Source of the DNA: an uncultured Alphaproteobacteria bacterium
GTDB taxonomy: Bacteria > Pseudomonadota > Alphaproteobacteria > Micavibrionales > Micavibrionaceae
Length of the DNA stretch: 11,423 bases
Reading direction: 5' to 3'
Assembly: GCA_934538895.1 (NCBI GenBank)
Contig: CAKTCH010000031.1
Location: 1 to 11,423, forward strand
Position numbers and translations under genes: made by a program. A model generated the notes under the pieces. It was not told where the DNA came from and searched no databases. It was given only the letters and a program-made list of their open reading frames with translations. Below are positions 1 through 7,090 of this stretch, piece by piece; the stretch's first letter is position 1; the number at the start of each line of letters is the position of its first letter.

Positions 1-30
1 CTCTTAAGGTGATAAAGTCCGGTTTTCAGT

Positions 31-51
31 TGCGAATGATTATCAAGTGCA
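31..51. promoter_or_regulatory. Candidate Fur box upstream of the bfd-like gene
   Basis: The 21 bases form an interrupted palindrome, TGC-N3-TGATtATCA-N3-GCA, with 7 of 10 base pairs symmetric around a central T. The core resembles the classical Fur-box core built from TGATAATnATTATCA-like halves. It ends 44 bases before the start of a bacterioferritin-associated-ferredoxin-like gene, and genes of that family are commonly repressed by Fur with iron. A weak promoter (TTGCGA at 30-35, 17-base spacer, TAATGT at 53-58) would lie across the same bases, so a bound repressor would block RNA polymerase. The motif is seen directly; iron control is inferred. Confidence 0.6.
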
Positions 52-95
52 CTAATGTATAAGGGTAAGTACCACTCAACCCTGGGTTCCGCGCC

Positions 96-449
96 ATGAA
101 GGCTTGCATTTGTCGCAACATTTCAGACCACAAGGTCAAACAGGTTCTTGCCGATTTTTTCGAAGGCATCATCGTGATTACCAAGCGCCGTGGCGATGCC
201 GCTCACGAAACCCGGCAGAGTAATAACCTCGATGACCTGCACGAAGCCTGTAGCGGCGGTCTGGGCTTTAATTGCGGAAAGTGCGCCTGCTATATGGCAG
301 AACTGGCGGTCGAGCATAATCACAATGTGCGCTTGAACGAGCTGCGCGAAAATCTGCCCCTGTCCGGAACGCTGCCGCCCCAGAACCCTGAGATTCCTCA
401 GTCCCCGAATCCGGAAAAAAGCAAGAAGCTGCGCAAAGAATACGTCTGA
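96..449 (+). CDS. Bfd-like [2Fe-2S] ferredoxin (bacterioferritin-associated ferredoxin family)
   Basis: This 117-residue protein has the cysteine pattern of the BFD/[2Fe-2S] family: CxC at the N-terminus (C4, C6) and CxxC later (C60, C63) in the context FNCGKCACY. In the family such proteins form a small helical [2Fe-2S] domain, and Bfd itself binds bacterioferritin and helps release stored iron. The protein is longer than the usual 60-70 residues. About 20 extra residues lie between the two cysteine pairs (roughly 22-45), and a polar, proline-rich tail of about 40 residues follows. Two further cysteines, C52 and C65, flank the second pair. No strong Shine-Dalgarno precedes the ATG, but it is the first start in frame and the CxC begins at residue 4, as in Bfd. 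The gene stands alone behind a Fur-box candidate, which supports a role in iron handling. The family is fairly sure; the exact partner is not known. Confidence 0.72.
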   Translation: MKACICRNISDHKVKQVLADFFEGIIVITKRRGDAAHETRQSNNLDDLHEACSGGLGFNCGKCACYMAELAVEHNHNVRLNELRENLPLSGTLPPQNPEIPQSPNPEKSKKLRKEYV

Positions 450-583
450 TTTCCCTGTTAGTCCGCGGGCAGCGGCCTGTTTTATACCTTGCCGCCGCCT
501 TGAATTGGCCATACTACTATGGCACTTCTTGTATTATACGAGACACACCCTGACCTTATTTAAGGACGTGAAGGAAAACGACT
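450..583. other. Intergenic region between bfd-like and cyclophilin genes
   Basis: After the bfd-like stop there is a short stem CCGC(463-466)/GCGG(472-475) followed by CCTGTTTTAT, at best a weak terminator. Further on is a perfect inverted repeat GCCATA-CTAC-TATGGC (508-523), then an AT-rich stretch with TATTAT (532-537) that could serve as a -10 element, though no convincing -35 is seen. A short palindrome CCTTA-TT-TAAGG (554-565) lies just before the ribosome binding site of the next gene. This is probably the promoter region of the cyclophilin gene; the repeats are candidate protein-binding sites only. Confidence 0.35.
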
Positions 584-1201
584 ATGAAATTTTCGCATCT
601 GATCTGGAGCCTTGCTGTAATGACGACGACTTCTTTTGCCGCCCACGCGGCTTCCCCCGACAATACGCTGAACCTGCAACTGAAATCGGGCACGGTTGTA
701 ATCGAACTGCTGCCGGACGTCGCTCCGGGCCATGTCGAACGCATCAAGACGCTGGTGAAAGACGGCTTCTATGACGGTATCGTGTTCCATCGCGTCATCG
801 ACGGCTTCATGGCGCAGACAGGCGACCCGACGGGTACGGGCCGCGGCGGCTCCAGCTACCCCGACCTGAAAGCTGAATTCAGCAACACCCCCTATAAACG
901 CGGCACGCTCGGCATGGCTCGCACCATGAATCCCGATTCCGCCAACAGCCAGTTCTTCATCTGCTTCACGGATGACGGTTGCAGCTTCCTGACAGGCCAG
1001 TACACCGTGTTCGGCCAAGTCACCAGCGGCATGGAGTTCGTTGACGGCATCGCGCGCGGCGAACCGCCGGCAAATCCGGATAAAATCGTGAAAGCGACTC
1101 TGGGTTCCGACGCCGCATCCCCGGCGACGGTGGATGACGCTGCCGAGGAGAAAAAGGAAGAAGCACCGCAAACGGAAGCCGCTGAAGGCGCTGCCCGCTA
1201 A
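584..1201 (+). CDS. Exported cyclophilin-type peptidyl-prolyl cis-trans isomerase
   Basis: This 205-residue protein begins with a Sec signal peptide (positive end, hydrophobic core residues 5-20, likely cut after AHA at residue 22), so it should act in the periplasm. It contains the cyclophilin signature FHRVIDGFMAQTGDPTGTG, with catalytic Arg70 and pocket residues Phe75, Met76 and Gln78, and the second pocket block NSQFFICF (Gln123, Phe125). Proteins of this family catalyse cis-trans isomerisation of X-Pro bonds and help envelope proteins fold. The loop that carries tryptophan in human cyclophilin A lacks it here, as in many bacterial members. The last 25 or so residues form an acidic, Ala/Glu-rich tail of unknown role. 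The start has a purine-rich site (GAAGGAAA) about 5 bases upstream, and the signal peptide confirms it. A terminator follows closely, so this looks like a single-gene unit. Confidence 0.93.
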   Translation: MKFSHLIWSLAVMTTTSFAAHAASPDNTLNLQLKSGTVVIELLPDVAPGHVERIKTLVKDGFYDGIVFHRVIDGFMAQTGDPTGTGRGGSSYPDLKAEFSNTPYKRGTLGMARTMNPDSANSQFFICFTDDGCSFLTGQYTVFGQVTSGMEFVDGIARGEPPANPDKIVKATLGSDAASPATVDDAAEEKKEEAPQTEAAEGAAR

Positions 1202-1223
1202 TTCTTCCCGACCCCGGATAATT

Positions 1224-1253
1224 AAAGCCACCCCTTGTACGGATGGCTTTTTT
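1224..1253 (+). terminator. Rho-independent terminator after the cyclophilin gene
   Basis: AAAGCCA (1224-1230) pairs with TGGCTTT (1244-1250), and CC/GG pairs inside a C/A mismatch extend the stem. The 3' arm runs into a T tract (1248-1253). The hairpin begins 22 bases after the cyclophilin stop codon. Confidence 0.8.
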
Positions 1254-1324
1254 ATAGCGCTTTACCCTCTTGGTCAGCTCAAGCCTCGCAAGAGCATCGC
1301 TTTAATATAGAAACAAGGATCGTC

Positions 1325-2884
1325 ATGTCCGGAACAGAATGGTGGCGCGGGGGCGCCTTCTATCAAATCTACCCGCGCAGCTTCAAAGACAGCGGCCAGA
1401 AGGGTATCGGCGATCTGAAGGGAATCACGTCGAAACTACCCTACCTCGCCGATCTCGGTATCGATGCCATCTGGATATCCCCTTTCTTCAAATCACCGAT
1501 GAAAGACTACGGTTACGATGTTTCGGATTATACCGACATCGATCCCCTCTTCGGCACGCGCGACGATTTTCGTACCTTGCTGGACAAAGCCCATGCGCTG
1601 GATCTAAAAATCATCGTCGATCTGGTCATGAGTCACACTTCGGAAGAACATCCCTGGTTCAGGGAAAGCTGCAGCAGCCGCGACAATTCCAAAGCCGACT
1701 GGTATGTCTGGGCCGACCCGAAGCCGGATGGCACGCCACCCAATAACTGGCTGTCAGCCTTCGGTGGTTCAGCATGGCAGTTCAATGTTTTCCGTGGTCA
1801 GTATTACCTGCATAATTTCATGAAAGAACAGCCTGACCTCAATTACAACAATCCGCAAGTGATAGACGCCATGCTGGAACAGGCGCGATACTGGCTGGAT
1901 TTCGGTGTCGACGGTTTCCGCTTCGATGTTCTGAATTTCTGTACGCACGACAAAGAACTCCGTAACAATCCTCCGCGCGAAGATGGCGGCTTGGCGTCGC
2001 AGTTGGAGTTTCTTGATGCCTACGCCATGCAATGGCATGTCTATGATAAATCACGTCCTGAAAATATGGTATTCGTTCGTAAAATACGCGCCCTGCTGGA
2101 TGAATATCCGCAGACGGCTGCACTGGCGGAAATCGGCGATGATGACAGCATAAAAATGGCCGCGGCATATACAGCTACCGATAAGGAGCTGCATATGGCC
2201 TACAGTTTTGCATTGATGGTAAACAAAGGCAAAATGCCCCCGGCAAGCCTTTTTCACAAAGTCATCGAAGAGCAAAAGGCACAACCCGGCGACAGCTGGC
2301 CCGCATGGGCATTTTCCAACCACGACGTCACCCGCGCCGCCAGCCGCTGGTCGGGCAGCGATTACGGCCACGACCCGCACCTTTCGAAATTACTGATGGC
2401 CTTGCTGCTATCCCTGCGCGGCACGCCGTTCATTTATCAGGGCGATGAACTGGGCCTGCCCGAAGCCAATCTCTCTTATGAAGACATTCTCGATCCGTGG
2501 GGCAAATATCTTTATCCCAGATGGAAGGGCCGCGACGGTTGCCGCACGCCCATGCCATGGGAAGACAAACCCATGGGCGGCTTCACGCAAGCCGGGAAAT
2601 CATGGCTGCCTCTCGACCCGGCGCATCTGCTCCTGAGCGTAGAATCGCAGGAAAAGGACGAAGACTCCGTGCTGCATTTCACCCGCGCCTTCCTGAAATG
2701 GCGCAGAACGAAACCCGCCCTGATAGCCGGTGACATAGAATTCGTGAATACCGGGTCGGAAGCCGTTCTGGCATTCAGGCGCATCGCGCCGGAAGAAACG
2801 GTTTTATGCGTATTCAACCTGACCGATGCGCCGCAGGCCTATAACCGCGAAACATTGCCGCCCTACGCCAGCAAATTCGTTTAA
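1325..2884 (+). CDS. GH13 alpha-glucosidase (GH13_23-like), cytoplasmic
   Basis: This 519-residue enzyme of the alpha-amylase superfamily should hydrolyse terminal alpha-glucosidic bonds in maltose-like sugars or sucrose. All four GH13 regions are visible: region I DLVMSHTSEEHPWF, region II GFRFD with nucleophile Asp201, region III LAEIGDD with acid/base Glu269, and region IV FSNHD with His333 and transition-state Asp334. The length and the blocks ADPKPDGTPPNNWLS and GRDGCRTPMPW resemble proteobacterial GH13_23 alpha-glucosidases, including the Ser in region I where many relatives have Asn. The frame is open back to an ATG at 1235, but that lies in the terminator loop. The ATG at 1325 has AAGGA at 1315-1319 and gives the usual N-terminus (MSGTEWWRGG). 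No signal peptide is present, so it is cytoplasmic. No sugar transporter or regulator adjoins it. Its stop overlaps the stop of the convergent gene. Confidence 0.93.
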   Translation: MSGTEWWRGGAFYQIYPRSFKDSGQKGIGDLKGITSKLPYLADLGIDAIWISPFFKSPMKDYGYDVSDYTDIDPLFGTRDDFRTLLDKAHALDLKIIVDLVMSHTSEEHPWFRESCSSRDNSKADWYVWADPKPDGTPPNNWLSAFGGSAWQFNVFRGQYYLHNFMKEQPDLNYNNPQVIDAMLEQARYWLDFGVDGFRFDVLNFCTHDKELRNNPPREDGGLASQLEFLDAYAMQWHVYDKSRPENMVFVRKIRALLDEYPQTAALAEIGDDDSIKMAAAYTATDKELHMAYSFALMVNKGKMPPASLFHKVIEEQKAQPGDSWPAWAFSNHDVTRAASRWSGSDYGHDPHLSKLLMALLLSLRGTPFIYQGDELGLPEANLSYEDILDPWGKYLYPRWKGRDGCRTPMPWEDKPMGGFTQAGKSWLPLDPAHLLLSVESQEKDEDSVLHFTRAFLKWRRTKPALIAGDIEFVNTGSEAVLAFRRIAPEETVLCVFNLTDAPQAYNRETLPPYASKFV

Positions 2885-3525
2885 GCGGAAGCAGGCGCAG
2901 AATATGCAGCGCGTTCCGCGGCAGAAAGTTTCATCTTCGCAAAAGAGTTTGTGATCTTTTGCACGACCTTCTCCATCCGGCCCGCATCACGAATCGGGTC
3001 CGTGGTTTCAATATGCAGGATGGCATCCACCTCATCGAAATACATCAGCACCGTGCTGTTCTTCATCGCCATGACCCCTTGCAGGAATTCAAGACGCTCC
3101 GGCGTCAGGTATTTCCTGAAAAGATCGGGGTTGTCGGTCCGGATGATGCGGGTTTTGTCCCACCCCGGATAGTCGATCTCTATATTGTCGGCATAGGGCA
3201 GACTCGCCGCGAACGCCGCATAATCGGGCGACGCTACGATGCCCCCAACCAGCCCCGACTCCCCGAGGCCGAACTCAAGTGTCGTAATCAGGCGCTGGTT
3301 GCGTTGATCCTGCGTGGCCTGAAAATCAGGAAAGAAAGCGACCTGATAACCGAAAATCGCGCCCCTGATAGCCGGGGCTTCCACCAGCTTCCCCGGCAAA
3401 TAAGAGAGGTTATGCTTTTTGGCGAAGGCCGACCAGGCCCGCTTTTGCTGTTGCAGGATCACCAGCGACCAGCCAAAAACCCCCATGATGAAGGCTGAAG
3501 CGACAAACCAAAGAAAAATCCACAC
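2881..3525 (-). CDS. Hypothetical protein with one N-terminal membrane anchor
   Basis: I do not recognise the family of this 214-residue protein. Residues 2-24 form a clear transmembrane helix with few charges before it. The remainder is a soluble mixed domain, with a basic stretch just after the helix (QQQKRAWSAFAKKH), which suggests that the domain stays in the cytoplasm. The C-terminal 40 residues look helical and end in an Ala/Ser-rich tail. The start is a GTG at 3523-3525, chosen because GGAAGGGG (3534-3541) sits 8 bases upstream; the next ATG, 13 codons in, would cut the membrane helix. The gene lies 60 bases downstream of the short gene at 3586-3795 on the same strand, and the two may be co-transcribed. 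Its stop codon overlaps that of the convergent alpha-glucosidase. It is probably a real gene, because it is long, has a good ribosome site and does not overlap its neighbour beyond the stop. Confidence 0.75.
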   Translation of the reverse strand: MWIFLWFVASAFIMGVFGWSLVILQQQKRAWSAFAKKHNLSYLPGKLVEAPAIRGAIFGYQVAFFPDFQATQDQRNQRLITTLEFGLGESGLVGGIVASPDYAAFAASLPYADNIEIDYPGWDKTRIIRTDNPDLFRKYLTPERLEFLQGVMAMKNSTVLMYFDEVDAILHIETTDPIRDAGRMEKVVQKITNSFAKMKLSAAERAAYSAPASA

Positions 3526-3585
3526 GAAAAGAACCCCTTCCGGAACAAACCCTTCTTACAGTTTAACCGCTATGCTTTCGCACGT

Positions 3586-3795
3586 CTAACCTATCTTTTG
3601 AAGGCTAAGGCATAATTCCGCATCCAGTGTCTGCATCATATGGTGCAAAGTATCGGTCACGTCTTCGCCGGTGCCCTCGCACATATGCAGAATCGCCTGC
3701 ATGTGACTGATGTAACCGCGGCAACGCTCTATAGATAAACGACATATGAATTGGCTGTTTTCACGGGCCAGCCCGACCCGTTTATGCGCGCTCAT
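3586..3795 (-). CDS. Small hypothetical protein, Cys/His-rich
   Basis: This 69-residue reading frame has no family I recognise. It is likely all-helical, with four cysteines (18, 25, 39, 62) and five histidines, but no CxxC or other standard metal-binding pattern. Support for a real gene: an ATG with a G-rich site (GTGGGGG, 3802-3808) 6 bases upstream, an AT-rich promoter-like region behind it, reasonable codon use, and a position that neatly fills the space between two same-strand genes. Against it: the short length and an SD that is not canonical. It may be the first gene of a two-gene unit with the membrane-anchored hypothetical that starts 60 bases downstream. Confidence 0.5.
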   Translation of the reverse strand: MSAHKRVGLARENSQFICRLSIERCRGYISHMQAILHMCEGTGEDVTDTLHHMMQTLDAELCLSLQKIG

Positions 3796-3815
3796 TTTGT
3801 ACCCCCACGTACGTT

Positions 3816-3900
3816 AGAGTTGTTTTACATATGGGGAACTTAATTAAGATAAATTAATTATGCAAACAAAAAATTCATAAAAAATAAACTTTTTATAATG
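3816..3900. promoter_or_regulatory. AT-rich island with inverted repeat, probable promoter of the small gene
   Basis: About 85 bases are strikingly AT-rich compared with the flanks. They contain a perfect inverted repeat TAATTAA (3841-3847)/TTAATTA (3854-3860) with a 6-base spacer. On the minus strand a weak -35 (TTGTTT) is followed after 17 bases by TAATTA, which lies within the repeat. This could be a promoter with an operator for the gene at 3586-3795; AT-rich sequence also forms such repeats easily by chance. Confidence 0.35.
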
Positions 3901-3921
3901 TGCCGCAATAAGACCGGACGT

Positions 3922-3950
3922 AAAAAAGGCCCGCGTCGCCGCAGGCCTTT
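3922..3950 (-). terminator. Rho-independent terminator of the leucine dehydrogenase gene
   Basis: In the minus-strand transcript AAAGGCC-U-GCG pairs with CGC-G-GGCCUUU, an 11-bp stem with one G-U wobble. The loop is GCGA, a GNRA tetraloop, and a run of six U follows. On the plus strand the wobble becomes a C/A mismatch, so the sequence favours minus-strand termination. It begins 20 bases after the stop codon at 3970. Confidence 0.88.
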
Positions 3951-3969
3951 GACAGATCAGGAAAAAGTA

Positions 3970-5172
<1,203 letters not shown>

Positions 5173-5249
5173 GGTTTAAAACCTCCCGGTTGCTATTTCA
5201 TCTGCAGGGATTCGTATCACTGTGTGCGGTGCATGAGGAAGATGCCGCG

Positions 5250-5295
5250 ATCATAAATTTAGAAAATGGAAATAGATTGCGCGATGCAGCGCAAT
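5250..5295 (-). promoter_or_regulatory. Candidate promoter and operator of the dehydrogenase gene
   Basis: The plus strand carries a perfect inverted repeat ATTGCGC (5276-5282)-GATGCA-GCGCAAT (5289-5295), 7 bp per arm. Downstream in the minus direction is TATGAT (5255-5250), five of six matches to the -10 consensus, which would place the start of transcription near 5243. No good -35 is present, and the palindrome would be centred near -42, where an activator typically touches polymerase. The motifs are seen; the function is inferred. As a terminator for tetR the palindrome is poor, since no U tract follows. Confidence 0.42.
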
Positions 5296-5316
5296 AAGTT
5301 TAAGAAAATTTCCAAC

Positions 5317-5988
5317 TTAAGGTTTTTTACGGCTGCAATACCCAGTGACGAACAGCGAAACTGCGGAATCGATCAGGTGCGCCCGTTCCGCGGCGCTCAG
5401 CGCCCCGCGCAGGCCCAGCAGGCATTGCATATGGTTGTCGCCCTTCAACATACTGAAGAATAAACGGGCGCCCATTTCCGGGTCCTGCACATACAGCACG
5501 CCTTTCTCATTCTGCTGCACCAGATAAGATGAAAGCAGATCGAGAATCTTGACGGCGCCCTGATCGTAAAGCGTCTCCCCCAGACTGGGAAATTGCTTTA
5601 GTTCGGAAATGATGATGCGATAAAGGCTGATCGAGTCGGATGCATAGATCAGATCGAAAAAGCTGTTGGCAATGCCGCGCAATGCCGTCTCCACGTCATC
5701 GTGATCGGCCAGCGTGTGTTCATACATGGTATACACCATGCTGCAGCAGCGCCCGCCGATAACGGCAGCAAACAGATCACCCTTGTCTTTGAAATGGCTG
5801 TAAAGCGTCGGCTTGGAAACCGGCGCCGCTTCCGCGATCGCATCCATGCTGGTGGCATTGAAACCGCGCTCGAGGAACAGCCGCCCCGCCGCCTCGATAA
5901 TGGCGCGACGCTTGGGGTTTTCCGTCGCATGGGAACATCCGCTCAAATCGGGCACTAAAGGCATGGTAGTCGCACTCTTTTCACTCAT
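5317..5988 (-). CDS. TetR/AcrR-family transcriptional regulator
   Basis: This 223-residue protein has a TetR-type DNA-binding domain. Helix 1 is around residues 25-41 (RRAIIEAAGRLFLERGF). The helix-turn-helix is at about 46-66 (TSMDAIAEAAPVSKPTLYSHF), followed by KGDLFAAV, the standard link to the ligand-binding domain. The all-helical C-terminal half contains ISELKQFPSLGETLYDQG, a block common in AcrR/AefR-like members; the ligand is unknown. TetR proteins are usually repressors that bind palindromes as dimers and release on ligand binding. The frame has about 25 unstructured residues before helix 1. The chosen ATG has no strong SD (GGGGG lies 12 bases upstream), and the start could be the ATG eight codons later. 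It is divergent from the exported-protein gene at 6136 and in tandem with the dehydrogenase, so either may be a target; self-regulation is also possible. Confidence 0.88.
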   Translation of the reverse strand: MSEKSATTMPLVPDLSGCSHATENPKRRAIIEAAGRLFLERGFNATSMDAIAEAAPVSKPTLYSHFKDKGDLFAAVIGGRCCSMVYTMYEHTLADHDDVETALRGIANSFFDLIYASDSISLYRIIISELKQFPSLGETLYDQGAVKILDLLSSYLVQQNEKGVLYVQDPEMGARLFFSMLKGDNHMQCLLGLRGALSAAERAHLIDSAVSLFVTGYCSRKKP

Positions 5989-6072
5989 TCGTTCAGGATA
6001 CCCCCGCGCGGCTTTGTAAATAAAGTAAATTCAAGGCTCTTTCCAAACCGTGGCGCCGCTTTTTTGGGAAAA

Positions 6073-6126
6073 CCCGGAAAATCCGGCCTTGCCGCCTTGT
6101 CGGCCCCGTTTCCGGGCGTTTAATAT
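6073..6126. promoter_or_regulatory. Inverted repeat and candidate promoter in the divergent tetR/6136 gap
   Basis: CCCGGAAA (6073-6080) and TTTCCGGG (6109-6116) form a perfect 8-bp inverted repeat over 28 bases. The spacer holds GGCC/GGCC, and the left arm can also fold locally (CCGGA-AAA-TCCGG, 6074-6086). A possible plus-strand promoter, TTGTCG (6097-6102), 18-base spacer, TAATAT (6121-6126), overlaps the repeat. It would start transcription within a few bases of the ATG at 6136, leaving almost no leader. Confidence 0.3.
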
Positions 6127-6135
6127 CGATATATC

Positions 6136-6729
6136 ATGAGAATTCTCAAAACAGCTTTTCTGTGCACCCTTTCCTTAAGCCTCCTGACGGTGGAGGCCAT
6201 CTCCACCGCGCAAGCCGATAAATACGCCGATCAGAAACCGGCCCGGGAGATAGAAGCCGAAGATGCACGGAAAGCCGCCGAAGAACTGGCGCGCGAACGC
6301 GCGGAAATTAGAAAAGACGTCGCCCTGTCCTGCGATCAAATCGCCGACGAAGTCGTCAGGCTGGACCGCGTCATCCGTAATGCCCGCGAAACGCAGATCA
6401 GCAGCAGTCAGGCGGGCACGGGCGTCAGCGTCGCCAGGACGGTCGGCTCCCTGCTTATCGGTTCTCTCGGGGGTGTCGTCGGTATCGTCGCGGTCGGCGC
6501 GCTGGCCGGCGAAGCGGCGGAAAGCAGCGGCGAAAAAGCCGCCATGATCGAGGAAAACGCCGAGGAGCGTCAGAACCGCCTGGCCGGGGTTTTCGATGGG
6601 AAAGGTTGCGAAGGCACGCTGGCCCTGACAGGCGAACCCGAACACGACCCGGTAGCGCAAGCCACCCGCACAGAGCCGGCATCAGGCACAACGGCTCGCC
6701 CGGTAAACAAACCCCGCTACAACGAATAA
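6136..6729 (+). CDS. Exported helical protein with a glycine-rich hydrophobic segment
   Basis: I do not recognise the exact family. This 197-residue protein begins with a signal peptide likely cut after AQA (residue 27). A charged, coiled-coil-like helix (about 37-92) follows, then a Gly/Ala/Val-rich hydrophobic stretch (99-125) of the glycine-zipper kind that could insert in a membrane. A second charged helix (126-150) and a disordered polar tail complete it. The mature part has two cysteines, C66 in the first helix region and C158 after the second; they could form a disulfide clamping a helical hairpin. No Shine-Dalgarno is visible before the ATG, and a promoter-like -10 lies 10-15 bases upstream, so the message may be nearly leaderless. 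The signal peptide supports the start. It is divergent from tetR and ends 4 bases from the convergent DUF486 gene. Confidence 0.72.
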   Translation: MRILKTAFLCTLSLSLLTVEAISTAQADKYADQKPAREIEAEDARKAAEELARERAEIRKDVALSCDQIADEVVRLDRVIRNARETQISSSQAGTGVSVARTVGSLLIGSLGGVVGIVAVGALAGEAAESSGEKAAMIEENAEERQNRLAGVFDGKGCEGTLALTGEPEHDPVAQATRTEPASGTTARPVNKPRYNE

Positions 6730-6733
6730 CGGC

Positions 6734-7090
6734 TTACCATTCCTTGAAGATGAAGAAAGCGGCGGCAACGATAAGGCCGAAACCAACCAGATGATTCCAT
6801 TTTACCGGCTCATGCAGGTAAAGGATCGAGAAAATCACGAACACGATCAGCGTAATGATTTCCTGAATGGTTTTAAGTTGCGCGGCATTAAAAACGCCAT
6901 GCCCTATACGATTGGCGGGCACCTGCAGGCAATACTCGAAAAAGGCGATCCCCCAGCTGATGAAGATCACCAGCAGGATCGGCGCGGCCTTGAACTTCAA
7001 ATGGCCGTACCATGCGAACGTCATGAATACGTTCGATGCGACCAGCAGGCCGACGGTAAACAGGGGGATAAGGCTGGCGGGAACGATCAT
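6734..7090 (-). CDS. DUF486 / DMT-superfamily-like small membrane protein
   Basis: This 118-residue protein has four predicted membrane helices (about 6-24, 32-50, 73-90, 94-114). It also carries the DUF486 blocks SNVFMTFAWYGHLK, FEYCLQVPANRIG and QLKTIQEIITLIVF. The family is widespread in bacteria, resembles half of a drug/metabolite transporter and probably works as a dimer; no substrate is established. The frame is open upstream to 7168, but the ATG at 7088-7090 has GAGGT (7097-7101) 6 bases upstream and gives the normal family length and N-terminus. Two ATGs 7-8 codons earlier in the same frame are weaker alternatives. The chosen start lies in the stem of an 11-bp hairpin, which suggests translational control. 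The gene ends 4 bases from the convergent exported-protein gene, with no terminator between them. Confidence 0.88.
   Translation of the reverse strand: MIVPASLIPLFTVGLLVASNVFMTFAWYGHLKFKAAPILLVIFISWGIAFFEYCLQVPANRIGHGVFNAAQLKTIQEIITLIVFVIFSILYLHEPVKWNHLVGFGLIVAAAFFIFKEW

Noticed and set aside
463..484. Terminator after the bfd-like gene (CCGC/GCGG followed by TTTTAT)
   Set aside because: The stem is only 4 bp with an offset T tract, so I do not list it as a separate terminator.
560..1231. Long minus-strand frame (223 codons) opposite the cyclophilin gene
   Set aside because: It mirrors a clear cyclophilin with signal peptide. Its translation is low-complexity and arginine-rich, as is usual for an antisense shadow.
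1235..1324. Upstream extension of the alpha-glucosidase frame to an ATG at 1235
   Set aside because: That ATG lies in the loop of the cyclophilin terminator, has no SD, and adds 30 residues unlike the family. The ATG at 1325 has AAGGA and the normal N-terminus.
5316..5322. Recurring CTTAAGG (3-9, 5316-5322, 8474-8480)
   Set aside because: Three copies of a short palindromic 7-mer in this length are close to chance, and the contexts differ.
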